DNA of 64,000 bases, from NCBI RefSeq assembly GCF_001677275.1, contig NZ_CP016177.1:1426001-1490000 (forward strand), written 5' to 3'. The translations under genes were made by a program, and so were the position numbers. The notes under the pieces are model-generated. The model made no database searches, was not told the origin of the DNA, and saw only the letters and a list, made by a program, of their open reading frames with translations. The stretch comes from Vibrio breoganii. GTDB lineage: Bacteria; Pseudomonadota; Gammaproteobacteria; Enterobacterales; Vibrionaceae. Below, piece after piece: positions 8,852 to 18,071 of the stretch (position 1 is its first letter; every line of letters begins with the position of its first letter).

Positions 8852-9601
8852 ATGACGCAACAACAAGATTACATGATCCAATTGAAGGACATGAATAAGT
8901 GGTACGGTGAGTTTCACGTACTAAAGAACATCAACCTTGAGGTTAAAAAAGGCGAGAAGATTGTTATCTGTGGCCCATCGGGCTCTGGTAAATCCACAAT
9001 GATTCGCTGCATCAACCGCTTGGAAGAGCATCAGCAAGGGCATATCTTTGTATCCGGTACAGAGCTCACCGAAGATCTAAAAAACATCGAAGCGGTGCGT
9101 AGAGAAGTGGGCATGTGTTTTCAGCACTTTAACCTCTTCCCTCACCTAACGGTTTTAGAGAACTGCACCTTAGCACCAATTTGGGTTAAGAAAATGCCTA
9201 AGGAAGAAGCTGAAAAAGTGGCGATGAAGTATCTAGAGCGCGTTAAGATCCCAGAGCAAGCAGACAAATACCCAGGTCAGCTTTCTGGTGGTCAGCAACA
9301 ACGTGTTGCTATCGCTCGCTCTCTTTGCATGAATCCTCAAGTAATGCTATTTGATGAGCCAACGTCTGCGCTTGACCCTGAGATGGTACGTGAAGTGTTG
9401 GACGTAATGGTTGAGCTTGCCGATGAAGGTATGACCATGCTGTGTGTAACGCACGAAATGGGCTTTGCAAAAGAGGTGGCGGATCGGGTTATCTTCATGG
9501 ATGCCGGAGAAATCATTGAAGAAAACAACCCAGTGGACTTCTTTGAAAATCCACAATCGGATCGTACACAAAACTTCTTGTCGCAAATACTGCACCACTA
9601 A
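8852..9601 (+). CDS. aapP: General L-amino acid ABC transporter ATPase AapP
   Basis: This 249-residue ATP-binding subunit powers AapJQM. It shows Walker [10 protein letters not shown] (41-49), the Q-loop region [17 protein letters not shown], the signature [15 protein letters not shown], Walker [14 protein letters not shown] and the switch histidine in CVTHEMGFA. Its length and motifs are those of GlnQ/HisP-type ATPases. It is 16 bp after aapM and is the last gene of the operon, followed by a terminator. Confidence 0.96.
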   Translation: MTQQQDYMIQLKDMNKWYGEFHVLKNINLEVKKGEKIVICGPSGSGKSTMIRCINRLEEHQQGHIFVSGTELTEDLKNIEAVRREVGMCFQHFNLFPHLTVLENCTLAPIWVKKMPKEEAEKVAMKYLERVKIPEQADKYPGQLSGGQQQRVAIARSLCMNPQVMLFDEPTSALDPEMVREVLDVMVELADEGMTMLCVTHEMGFAKEVADRVIFMDAGEIIEENNPVDFFENPQSDRTQNFLSQILHH

Positions 9602-9621
9602 CGGCAATTTTCACGTAGAAT

Positions 9622-9646
9622 AAAGGGTAGCTAAGCTGCCCTTTTT
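9622..9646 (+). terminator. Terminator of the aapJQMP operon
   Basis: The stem AAAGGGTAGC / GCTGCCCTTT has one G-T pair and a 3-base loop, and is followed by T. It lies 20 bp after the aapP stop. Confidence 0.85.
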
Positions 9647-9808
9647 ACTTTGCTTTAACTAGCAATGTTACCATTTGTTACACTTTGCGGTTCACTCGGT
9701 AACACTATTTGCTTAATATCAAGTTGGCTCAGGCGAATGTCATACTTGAAAAATGGAACTTTTCGCCACATATATATACTAATTATTTAAAGGTCTTTGA
9801 GGAACTCT

Positions 9809-10471
9809 ATGAACAGTCCAATGGTATCACGCACTCGCACGCAAGAAAGTGTGCTGCAAACCAACAAGGTTTTGCGTAACACCTACTTCTTGTTATCACT
9901 AACACTACTTTGGTCTGCTATCGTTGCGGGCTTCTCTATGGCAATGAACCTACCTCGCCCAGGTCTTATCCTGATGCTGGTTGGTTTTTACGGCCTACTT
10001 TACCTTACTGAAAAGAACCGTAACAACAGCATGGGTCTAGTGTTTACATTCCTATTCACAGGCTTTTTGGGCTACACAACGGGTCCTATCCTGAACATGT
10101 ACATTGGTGCAGGCATGGGTGACACCATAGTGACTGCTCTTGGTGGTACAGCACTGGCCTTCATGGGCGCATCTGCTTACGCTCTAACTACTAAACGCGA
10201 CCTTTCTTTCCTTGGTGGCGTTTTGATGGCTGGCTTCGTAGTGCTACTAGTAGGTATGGTGGCCAACATCTTCCTACAAATGCCAATGATTCACCTAGCA
10301 ATGAGCGGCATGTTCGTTATGTTCTCTACTGGTGTAATCTTGCTAACAACACAGCAGATTGTTCGCGGCGGTGAGACCAACTACATCTCAGCGACAGTAA
10401 GCCTGTATGTATCTATCTACAACCTATTCATCAGCCTGCTAAGCATTCTAGGCATCATGAATAACGATTAA
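9809..10471 (+). CDS. yccA: Bax inhibitor-1/YccA family inner membrane protein
   Basis: A 220-residue protein with seven hydrophobic segments, of the BI-1/YccA family. In E. coli, YccA interacts with the membrane protease FtsH and modulates its action on SecY. A TTG four codons upstream is in frame, but the ATG at 9809 follows a TTTGAGGA binding site and is preferred. The gene order yccA, tusE, yccX, rlmI is the same set as in E. coli, which supports the assignment. Confidence 0.93.
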   Translation: MNSPMVSRTRTQESVLQTNKVLRNTYFLLSLTLLWSAIVAGFSMAMNLPRPGLILMLVGFYGLLYLTEKNRNNSMGLVFTFLFTGFLGYTTGPILNMYIGAGMGDTIVTALGGTALAFMGASAYALTTKRDLSFLGGVLMAGFVVLLVGMVANIFLQMPMIHLAMSGMFVMFSTGVILLTTQQIVRGGETNYISATVSLYVSIYNLFISLLSILGIMNND

Positions 10472-10494
10472 TTTTGATTAATCTCTGAGTTGTT

Positions 10495-10524
10495 AAGCCC
10501 GCACTAGTTGCGGGCTTTTTGTTT
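10495..10524 (+). terminator. Terminator after yccA
   Basis: A perfect 9-bp stem, AAGCCCGCA / TGCGGGCTT, with a 5-base loop is followed by TTTGTTTTTT. Confidence 0.9.
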
Positions 10525-10568
10525 TTTAATGATAATTCAATGAACAGAATCTAAATTAGGAACAGACT

Positions 10569-10898
10569 ATGTTTGAATTTAACGGCAAAAGCATAGAAAC
10601 CGACGCGCAAGGCTACCTACTCAACTTTAAGGATTGGGAAGAAGGCATGATCGCTATCTTAGCCGAAGAGGAAGGCATTGAATTGACAGAGGCACACCTT
10701 GAGGTGGTGCATTTTGTACGAAACTTTTATATAGAGTTCAATACCTCACCTGCAGTTCGAATGCTGGTCAAGGCGATGGAGAAAGCGCACGGTCCAGAAA
10801 AAGGCAACAGCAAATACCTTTTCAAGCTGTTCAAAAAAGGTCCTGCAAAGCAAGCGACCAAATTGGCAGGACTGCCAAAACCGGCCAAGTGCTTATAG
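10569..10898 (+). CDS. tusE: TusE/DsrC family sulfur relay protein
   Basis: This 109-residue cytoplasmic protein is of the DsrC/TusE family. TusE takes sulfur from TusBCD and passes it to MnmA for 2-thiouridine in tRNA wobble positions. The catalytic cysteine is the penultimate residue, in PAKCL, as the family requires. The conserved [20 protein letters not shown] and [20 protein letters not shown] segments are present. Its last 6 bases overlap the end of the convergent acylphosphatase gene. Confidence 0.95.
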   Translation: MFEFNGKSIETDAQGYLLNFKDWEEGMIAILAEEEGIELTEAHLEVVHFVRNFYIEFNTSPAVRMLVKAMEKAHGPEKGNSKYLFKLFKKGPAKQATKLAGLPKPAKCL

Positions 10899-11165
10899 GA
10901 TATTAAAGCCTGAATAGTGCTTAAATTCGGCTTCTGATGGAATACAGCTTTCTACAGAAGCCGTTCTTGGGCCTTGTTTGAGCCATTCACCTAACTGATC
11001 GACCCCTGACTCAGAGCCACAAGCCATCACTTCTACATTGCCATCATTGAGATTTTTCGCATAGCCGGTCAAACCCAGCTTTAATCCTTCATGAGCGGTG
11101 TGATAGCGAAAACCCACCATTTGTACCCTGCCCGACAGTAAGAACTTTCTACAGATCGACACCAT
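10893..11165 (-). CDS. yccX: Acylphosphatase with an altered P-loop residue
   Basis: This 90-residue cytoplasmic enzyme hydrolyses acyl phosphates. The catalytic Arg20 is in GRVQMVGFR (12-20) and the catalytic Asn38 is in GYAKNLNDG. The family signature is G-x-VQGVxxR; here the Gly at position 16 is Met, an unusual change in the phosphate-binding loop. Length and the rest of the sequence are normal. The gene is convergent with tusE, overlapping it by 6 bp, and divergent from rlmI. Confidence 0.92.
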   Translation of the reverse strand: MVSICRKFLLSGRVQMVGFRYHTAHEGLKLGLTGYAKNLNDGNVEVMACGSESGVDQLGEWLKQGPRTASVESCIPSEAEFKHYSGFNIL

Positions 11166-11293
11166 ATCGCCTCCTGATTGTCCAAAATAGATTCACCTAT
11201 ACGAATATCTAAAAGTATAAGCCCTTCTGATTTGCTTTTAGCGGATGCTTACACGACAATGTCACAAAATTTCCTTCGAGACCTACATTTCCT

Positions 11294-12481
11294 ATGAGTG
11301 CATCTATAAAACTTGCCAAAGGCAGAGATAAATCTGTTCGCCGTCGCCATCCGTGGATCTTTTCTAGAGGTATAGAAACGGTTTCAGGTGATCCTCAACT
11401 AGGCGATACTGTGGATGTGTTTGCACATAATGGACAATGGCTAGCAAAAGCGGCTTACTCGCCTCACTCTCAAATTCGAGCTCGTGTTTGGAGTTTCGCT
11501 AAGCAAGAAATTGACACTCAGTTTTTCATCAAACGCATCGAGCAAGCGCAAATGTTGCGTGACGAATGCATTGCTGAGGGTGGGCTTACGGGTTATCGCC
11601 TGATTGCTGCAGAATCGGATTCTATGCCGGGTGTCACCATTGACCGCTACCAAGATTACATGGTGTGCCAATTTTTAAGTGCGGGTGCTGAAAAACTTAA
11701 ACAGAACATTGTAGATGCTCTTGTACACTGCTTTCCTAGCTGTTCTGTTTACGAGCGTTCAGATGTTGCGGTTCGTAAGAAAGAAGGCTTAGAAGAGAGC
11801 ACAGGCCTTTTACATGGCACTGACCCAACAGAGCCTGTAGTGATTGAAGAGAACGGCGTTAAGATTCAGGTGGACATTAAGACCGGCCACAAGACCGGCT
11901 TCTATCTTGATCAGCGTGACAGCCGCCAACATTCGATGAAGTATGTTAAGGGTAAACAGGTTCTCAACTGCTTCTCTTACACAGGCGGTTTTGGCTTGTA
12001 TGCTTTGAAGGCCGGCGCTGAGCGAGTCATCAATGTTGACGTATCACAGCCAGCTCTTGATATTGCAAAGAAGAATGTTGAGATTAATGGCTTTGACGTT
12101 AAGAAAGCCGTTTTCCTTAACGCAGACGTATTTAAGATCCTTCGTGAATACCGCGATCAAGGTACACAGTTTGATGTGGTAATTATGGACCCACCTAAGA
12201 TGGTGAGCTCTAAGCAAAACTTAAACAGTGGCGCGCGAGGATATAAAGACCTAAACATGCTGGCCATTCAAATCCTTAAGCCGGGTGGCACGCTACTCAC
12301 TTATTCATGCTCAGGCTTGATGGAGTCAGGTTTGTTCCAGAAAATCATCGCAGATGCTGCACTTGATGCAGGGCGTGAAGTGAAGTTTGTTGAGTCATTT
12401 ACTCAGGCGAGTGACCATTTATTTGATACGGCTTATCCGGAAGGGCTTTACCTGAAAGGCTTTGCTGCTAAGGTAATTTAA
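11294..12481 (+). CDS. rlmI: 23S rRNA m5C1962 methyltransferase RlmI
   Basis: This 395-residue SAM-dependent methyltransferase has an N-terminal PUA domain (about 1-70; [19 protein letters not shown]), an EEHEA-like middle region, and a Rossmann catalytic domain. It shows the SAM site [19 protein letters not shown], a DPPKMV motif and the cysteine motif YSCSG. E. coli RlmI (YccW) is similar in length and neighbours. It methylates C1962 of 23S rRNA. It stands alone, with a terminator 20 bp downstream. Confidence 0.95.
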   Translation: MSASIKLAKGRDKSVRRRHPWIFSRGIETVSGDPQLGDTVDVFAHNGQWLAKAAYSPHSQIRARVWSFAKQEIDTQFFIKRIEQAQMLRDECIAEGGLTGYRLIAAESDSMPGVTIDRYQDYMVCQFLSAGAEKLKQNIVDALVHCFPSCSVYERSDVAVRKKEGLEESTGLLHGTDPTEPVVIEENGVKIQVDIKTGHKTGFYLDQRDSRQHSMKYVKGKQVLNCFSYTGGFGLYALKAGAERVINVDVSQPALDIAKKNVEINGFDVKKAVFLNADVFKILREYRDQGTQFDVVIMDPPKMVSSKQNLNSGARGYKDLNMLAIQILKPGGTLLTYSCSGLMESGLFQKIIADAALDAGREVKFVESFTQASDHLFDTAYPEGLYLKGFAAKVI

Positions 12482-12502
12482 CTTAACTTAATAACGAATA
12501 CG

Positions 12503-12530
12503 ATAAAGGCTTGCATGCGCAAGCCTTTAT
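12503..12530. terminator. Bidirectional terminator between rlmI and the adhesin gene
   Basis: A perfect 12-bp inverted repeat, ATAAAGGCTTGC / GCAAGCCTTTAT, with a 4-base loop lies between two convergent genes. T-rich bases flank it on both strands. Confidence 0.8.
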
Positions 12531-12552
12531 TCTATCTGTAGTACTGTCGTGA

Positions 12553-15500
12553 CTAATCGGGTACTACGACTATCTGTGCTAAGATATCATCGGCATTAAA
12601 GTTACCTGAATCTGAAATCAAATCGCCAAATTGCTCTCGACTATCTTCTATGACAATGGTTTGTGTACCAGACTCATGAGCGATATCCAATGTAATATCT
12701 TCACCGACGACGAACACCTCTATTGAAGCAAGCAACTCATCTAGGTTATTGCTTCCAGTATCATCCAGAATGTTATTCAGGTTAAGACTGTCCTCTCCGA
12801 CAGTGAAGTTTTGCACTACATCCGTACCGTCATCAAGTTGCCCGTCGTTCCAGGTAAATGAATCAGAGTCAGAGGTTCCGACTAAGATGTCTTCACCAAG
12901 GCCGGCTAGTATAGGGTTTTCCTCCTCGACAGCAGCCAGGCTTGCGTTTACAACAGGTTCACCATCTAGAATTTTAACGTTAATTTGATCTTGTGACGGT
13001 TTAGGTTGACCAATATTCACATCCACCAAATCAATAGTGAAAGTCTCATCTCCCTCTATTTCACTATCAGGTGTGCCATAAATTTCCATTGAGACAATAT
13101 CATCATCTGATGCACCTTTAGCTACCGTCTTATCTACATTGGTCACGTTAGTAATGATGACGTCAATCGTTCCATCTTGGCGCTCCACAAAGGTGGAGTT
13201 GAATCCATCAGTGGTGTTTATTAAGACGTCATAATCATCCAGAGTTAACCCTGCTGCCATATTCGCAATAGCAAAAGTGAAGACTAAAGAAGCACCAGCA
13301 CGAATTGTAACGTTCCCACCTTCAAGCAACTTAACGTTAATAGAGTTACCGAAACCTCCTTCAGGTACTTCGTTAAGTTTCTTAGGAGTAAGACCCCATG
13401 CTGCATCATTATCTTCACCACCGATTAGTTGAACCCTAACTTCTGCGGTATCAGTTAAACCACCAGTGTCTGTAACTAAAACTGTAAAAGTTTGATCATA
13501 TTCAAAGTCATCAGTAAGTGCCTGATTCAACGTAATATTACCGGTTGAAGGATCTATATCAAAGACACCATTTGTATACTCGCCATCTTCAAAGCTATAA
13601 ATCAGTGCATCCCCATCGGGGTCTTCGGCAATGACTGAACCAACTATATCACCAACATCAGACCCTTTAGACAATCCAACAAAATAGTAGCTATCGTTAT
13701 TTGGTTCATCTCCTGGTTGATCATTTCCTGAGATGAACTCTGGAGCATCGTTTATACCATTAACGGTAACAACAATTGTTTTTACCTCACTAACACCACT
13801 ATTGTTATCAGTGGCGGTATAAGTGAAGGTAACCTCGTCACTCTCCCCAAAAACCAAATCATCAAAGTCACCCGCCGGGTCAAAACTATAACTACCATCG
13901 GCGTTGAACGTTAACGAGCCTTTATTTACATCTGACACCAACTGATAGCTAGCAATTGTACCATCCACATCCGTAGCCGCAGGGACATTGCCCTCAACCG
14001 ACGTGTCTTCATCAGTAACAATGCCGCCATCGAGCGCCACAGGAATGTCGTTCACGCCGTTTACTGTGATCGTGATGGTTTTCTCTTCACTCACACCGCT
14101 ATTGTTATCAGTGGCCGTATAAGTAAACGTCACCTCTTCACTCTCACCAGGTGCTAACGCCTCAAACTCACCATTTGGATCGAAGCTGTAGCTGCCATCG
14201 CCATTAAAGGTCAGAGAGCCTTTATCTACATCCGATGCCAGCTGATAGCTTTCCACGGTGCCATCCACATCCGTAGCCGCAGGGACATTGCCCCCAACTG
14301 ACGTGTCTTCATCGGTAACAATGCCGCCATCAAGCGCCACTGGAATGTCGTTCACTCCGTTAACCGTGATCGTGATGGTTTTCTCTTCACTTACACCACT
14401 ATTGTTATCAGTGGCGGTATAAGTAAATGTCACCTCTTCACTCTCACCAGGTGCCAACGCCTCAAACTCACCATTTGGATCGAAGCTGTAGCTGCCATCA
14501 CCATTAAAGGTCAGCGAGCCTTTATCAACATCCGATGCCAGCTGATAGCTTTCCACTGTGCCATCCACATCCGTCGCCGCAGGGACATTGCCCCCAACTG
14601 ACGTGTCTTCATCGGTAACAATGCCGCCATCGAGCGCCACAGGAATGTCGTTCACGCCGTTTACGGTGATCGTGATGGTTTTCTCTTCACTCACACCACT
14701 ATCGTTATCAGTGGCGGTATAAGTAAATGTCACCTCTTCACTCTCACCAGGTGCTAACGCCTCGAACTCACCATTTGGATCAAAGCTGTAGCTGCCATCG
14801 CCATTAAAGGTCAGCGAGCCTTTATCAACATCCGATGCCAGCTGATAGCTTTCTACAGTGCCATCCACATCCGTCGCCGCAGGGACATTGCCCCCTACCG
14901 ACGTGTCTTCATCGGTAACAATGCTGCCATCGAGCGCCACTGGGATGTCGTTCACTCCATTTACTGTGATCGTGATGGTTTTCTCTTCACTCACACCACT
15001 ATTGTTATCAGTGGCGGTATAAGTAAACGTCACCTCTTCACTCTCACCAGGTGCCAACGCCTCGAACTCACCATTTGGATCGAAGCTGTAGCTACCATCG
15101 CCATTAAAGGTCAGCGAGCCTTTATCAACATCCGATGCCAGCTGATAGCTTTCCACGGTGCCATCCACATCCGTCGCCGCAGGGACATTGCCCCCTACCG
15201 ACGTGTCTTCATCGGTAACAATGCCGCCATCGAGCGCCACTGGAATGTCGTTCACTCCGTTTACGGTGATCGTGATGGTTTTCTCTTCACTCACACCGCT
15301 ATTGTTATCAGTGGCGGTATAAGTAAATGTCACCTCTTCACTCTCACCAGGTGCTAACGCCTCGAACTCACCATTTGGATCAAAGCTGTAGCTGCCATCG
15401 CCATTAAAGGTCAGCGAGCCTTTATCAACATCCGATGCCAGCTGATAGCTTTCTACAGTGCCATCCACATCCGTCGCCGCAGGGACATTGCCCCCTACCG

Positions 15501-17799
15501 ACGTGTCTTCATCGGTAACAATGCTGCCATCGAGCGCCACTGGGATGTCGTTCACTCCATTTACTGTGATCGTGATGGTTTTCTCTTCACTCACACCACT
15601 ATTGTTATCAGTGGCGGTATAAGTAAACGTCACCTCTTCACTCTCACCAGGTGCCAACGCCTCGAACTCACCATTTGGATCAAAGCTGTAGCTGCCATCG
15701 CCATTAAAGGTCAGCGAGCCTTTATCAACATCCGATGCCAGCTGATAGCTTTCCACGGTGCCATCCACATCCGTAGCCGCAGGGACATTGCCCCCAACTG
15801 ACGTGTCTTCATCGGTAACAATGCCGCCATCGAGCGCCACAGGAATGTCGTTCACGCCGTTTACGGTGATCGTGATGGTTTTCTCTTCACTCACACCACT
15901 ATTGTTATCAGTGGCGGTATAAGTAAATGTCACCTCTTCACTCTCACCAGGTGCTAACGCCTCGAACTCACCATTTGGATCAAAGCTGTAGCTGCCATCG
16001 CCATTAAAGGTCAGCGAGCCTTTATCAACATCCGATGCCAGCTGATAGCTTTCTACAGTGCCATCCACATCCGTAGCCGCAGGGACATTGCCCCCAACCG
16101 ACGTGTCTTCATCGGTAACAATGCTGCCATCGAGCGCCACTGGGATGTCGTTCACGCCATTTACTGTGATCGTGATGGTTTTCTCTTCACTCACACCACT
16201 ATTGTTATCAGTGGCGGTATAAGTAAACGTCACCTCTTCAGTCTCACCAGGTGCCAACGCCTCGAACTCACCATTTGGATCAAAGCTGTAGCTGCCATCG
16301 CCATTAAAGGTCAGCGAGCCTTTATCAACATCTGATGCCAGCTGATAGCTTTCCACTGTGCCATCCACATCCGTAGCCGCAGGGACATTGCCCCCTACCG
16401 ACGTGTCTTCATCGGTAACAATGCCGCCATCAAGCGCCACTGGAATGTCGTTCACTCCGTTAACCGTGATCGTGATGGTTTTCTCTTCACTCACACCACT
16501 ATTGTTATCAGTGGCGGTATACGTAAACGTCACCTCTTCACTCTCACCAGGTGCTAGCGCCTCGAACTCACCATTTGGATCGAAGCTGTAGCTGCCATCA
16601 CCATTAAAGGTCAGCGAGCCTTTATCAATATCCGATGCCAGCTGATAGCTTTCCACTGTGCCATCCACATCCGTCGCCGCAGGGACATTGCCCCCTACCG
16701 ACGTGTCTTCATCGGTAACAATGCCGCCATCAAGCGCCACTGGAATGTCGTTCACTCCGTTAACCGTGATCGTGATGGTTTTCTCTTCACTCACACCACT
16801 ATTGTTATCAGTGGCGGTATACGTAAACGTCACCTCTTCACTCTCACCAGGTGCTAGCGCCTCGAACTCACCATTTGGATCGAAGCTGTAGCTGCCATCG
16901 CCATTAAAGGTCAGCGAGCCTTTATCAACATCCGATGCCAGCTGATAGCTTTCCACGGTGCCATCCACATCCGTAGCCGCAGGGACATTGCTCGCTACAG
17001 AAGAATCTTCGTCAGTAGTGATTTCATCATTAAATGCTATCGGTAAGTCGTTAACTGGCTCAACTACTACTGCAACCGTAGCAGTGTCAGAACCACCATT
17101 ACCATCCGAAATTGTATAAGTGATTTCCACCGGTCCTACATAGTCTTCAGCTGGTGTAAACTTCAATTCACCATTAACAACCTCTACTACACCAACTTCT
17201 GGTGAAACTAATGCTTCAACTATGCTCAGCTTGTCCCCATCTGAGTCAGCATCATTCGCTAAAACGTCAATGGTTATAGGCGTATCTTCAAGAGTTGTCG
17301 CTGTATCATCGGCTGCACTGGGTACTGAGTTTATAAGCGCAACGGTCTGCACTACAATTTCAACAATTGCATCACTTTGTTCAACAGTAATTTGAGGTGG
17401 AAATAAGCCTTCCGTTTGAAAATCTGTAGCAGCTATAGTTTGTGCACCATCTCGCTCAACCGCACCGGTCGCGGTCAAACTAGACCCTTCGTCATCTCCA
17501 GATTGGGGATCATTACCGTCTTCTGCAGTAGGATCGCCGCCCTGTTCAAGGGAGTCTAAAACGCTTTGAATTCCAGACTGTGCATCTACAGATTGGATCG
17601 TGTTTTGTTGGGCGATAGACACTCGCAATTCAGTCACTATATCTTCAGGTACAGTTAGCGGGTTTTCGCCTATAGAAAGGATCACGTCACCGTCTTGCGG
17701 AACATAATCTAGGGGAGCTATTTTGAGGTTACCTTGCGCATCGACGATCAACCAACCATCGCCAGCAATGACTTCTTGAGCAAATGAGATACTGTCCAT
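12553..17799 (-). CDS. Large repetitive adhesin secreted by type I secretion (VCBS repeats)
   Basis: A 1748-residue acidic surface protein, likely involved in attachment or biofilm. The N-terminus (about 1-120) lacks a Sec signal and resembles the retention module of LapA-like adhesins; I see no clear TAAG cleavage motif, only TATG and IAAT. Residues of about 155-250 form a tandem-95/cadherin-like domain. Eleven VCBS-type repeats of exactly 100 residues follow (about 250-1350), then a cadherin-like domain, then a Calx-beta-like region. The C-terminus (about 1615-1748) has ILAGLGEDILVGTSDSDSF, typical of the VCA0849-subclass type I secretion signal. The binding site AAGGAGA precedes the ATG. 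It is divergent from a TolC-like gene, but no ABC exporter or membrane fusion gene lies nearby. Confidence 0.93.
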   Translation of the reverse strand: MDSISFAQEVIAGDGWLIVDAQGNLKIAPLDYVPQDGDVILSIGENPLTVPEDIVTELRVSIAQQNTIQSVDAQSGIQSVLDSLEQGGDPTAEDGNDPQSGDDEGSSLTATGAVERDGAQTIAATDFQTEGLFPPQITVEQSDAIVEIVVQTVALINSVPSAADDTATTLEDTPITIDVLANDADSDGDKLSIVEALVSPEVGVVEVVNGELKFTPAEDYVGPVEITYTISDGNGGSDTATVAVVVEPVNDLPIAFNDEITTDEDSSVASNVPAATDVDGTVESYQLASDVDKGSLTFNGDGSYSFDPNGEFEALAPGESEEVTFTYTATDNNSGVSEEKTITITVNGVNDIPVALDGGIVTDEDTSVGGNVPAATDVDGTVESYQLASDIDKGSLTFNGDGSYSFDPNGEFEALAPGESEEVTFTYTATDNNSGVSEEKTITITVNGVNDIPVALDGGIVTDEDTSVGGNVPAATDVDGTVESYQLASDVDKGSLTFNGDGSYSFDPNGEFEALAPGETEEVTFTYTATDNNSGVSEEKTITITVNGVNDIPVALDGSIVTDEDTSVGGNVPAATDVDGTVESYQLASDVDKGSLTFNGDGSYSFDPNGEFEALAPGESEEVTFTYTATDNNSGVSEEKTITITVNGVNDIPVALDGGIVTDEDTSVGGNVPAATDVDGTVESYQLASDVDKGSLTFNGDGSYSFDPNGEFEALAPGESEEVTFTYTATDNNSGVSEEKTITITVNGVNDIPVALDGSIVTDEDTSVGGNVPAATDVDGTVESYQLASDVDKGSLTFNGDGSYSFDPNGEFEALAPGESEEVTFTYTATDNNSGVSEEKTITITVNGVNDIPVALDGGIVTDEDTSVGGNVPAATDVDGTVESYQLASDVDKGSLTFNGDGSYSFDPNGEFEALAPGESEEVTFTYTATDNNSGVSEEKTITITVNGVNDIPVALDGSIVTDEDTSVGGNVPAATDVDGTVESYQLASDVDKGSLTFNGDGSYSFDPNGEFEALAPGESEEVTFTYTATDNDSGVSEEKTITITVNGVNDIPVALDGGIVTDEDTSVGGNVPAATDVDGTVESYQLASDVDKGSLTFNGDGSYSFDPNGEFEALAPGESEEVTFTYTATDNNSGVSEEKTITITVNGVNDIPVALDGGIVTDEDTSVGGNVPAATDVDGTVESYQLASDVDKGSLTFNGDGSYSFDPNGEFEALAPGESEEVTFTYTATDNNSGVSEEKTITITVNGVNDIPVALDGGIVTDEDTSVEGNVPAATDVDGTIASYQLVSDVNKGSLTFNADGSYSFDPAGDFDDLVFGESDEVTFTYTATDNNSGVSEVKTIVVTVNGINDAPEFISGNDQPGDEPNNDSYYFVGLSKGSDVGDIVGSVIAEDPDGDALIYSFEDGEYTNGVFDIDPSTGNITLNQALTDDFEYDQTFTVLVTDTGGLTDTAEVRVQLIGGEDNDAAWGLTPKKLNEVPEGGFGNSINVKLLEGGNVTIRAGASLVFTFAIANMAAGLTLDDYDVLINTTDGFNSTFVERQDGTIDVIITNVTNVDKTVAKGASDDDIVSMEIYGTPDSEIEGDETFTIDLVDVNIGQPKPSQDQINVKILDGEPVVNASLAAVEEENPILAGLGEDILVGTSDSDSFTWNDGQLDDGTDVVQNFTVGEDSLNLNNILDDTGSNNLDELLASIEVFVVGEDITLDIAHESGTQTIVIEDSREQFGDLISDSGNFNADDILAQIVVVPD
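13750..17050 (-). repeat. Eleven tandem 300-bp repeats inside the adhesin gene
   Basis: Eleven units of exactly 300 bp encode 100-residue VCBS domains of the form VNDIPVALDG(G/S)IVTDEDTSVG. The inner units are nearly identical in DNA, while the first and last are diverged. Silent and replacement differences alternate: the variants reading TCTACAGTG and ATGCTGCC (Ser for Gly) recur together near 14850-14930, 15450-15530 and 16050-16130. This shows a 600-bp higher-order unit. The units at 16358-16591 and 16658-16891 encode identical peptides even on the opposite strand. Confidence 0.97.
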
Positions 17800-18071
17800 G
17801 TGTTCTCCTTAGGCGAGCTGTTCTTACTTTGCATGAAACATGCCGTAACATATTTTTCGCCTCTGAGTAAATTTTATACTATTTTTAGGTTTACATCTCA
17901 TTAATCTTCTTAAAATGAACAGTAAACAATACGAAACAATTTGCTCATTCTATTGTTGTAAATAGTTTTGTATTAACTATTATGTACTTAGTGACCAAAA
18001 CGCCGTATTGAAAGCAAGTGAAGGCTTCAGTTTTGGTTAAAAAAAAGTAACGGAATACTAGGGAGTACACC
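17800..18071. promoter_or_regulatory. Divergent promoter region between adhesin and TolC-like gene
   Basis: A 272-bp AT-rich spacer with no gene. It must carry the promoters of the adhesin (leftward) and of the TolC/OmpA pair (rightward). No recognisable operator was found. Confidence 0.5.

Noticed and set aside
16358..16891. Two identical 77-residue plus-strand ORFs (16358-16591 and 16658-16891)
   Set aside because: They are antisense to the adhesin repeats and repeat only because the coding repeats do; no ribosome site precedes them.
13750..17050. Regular 300-bp repeats considered as a CRISPR or satellite
   Set aside because: They are in frame throughout a long gene and encode VCBS domains; there are no variable spacers.
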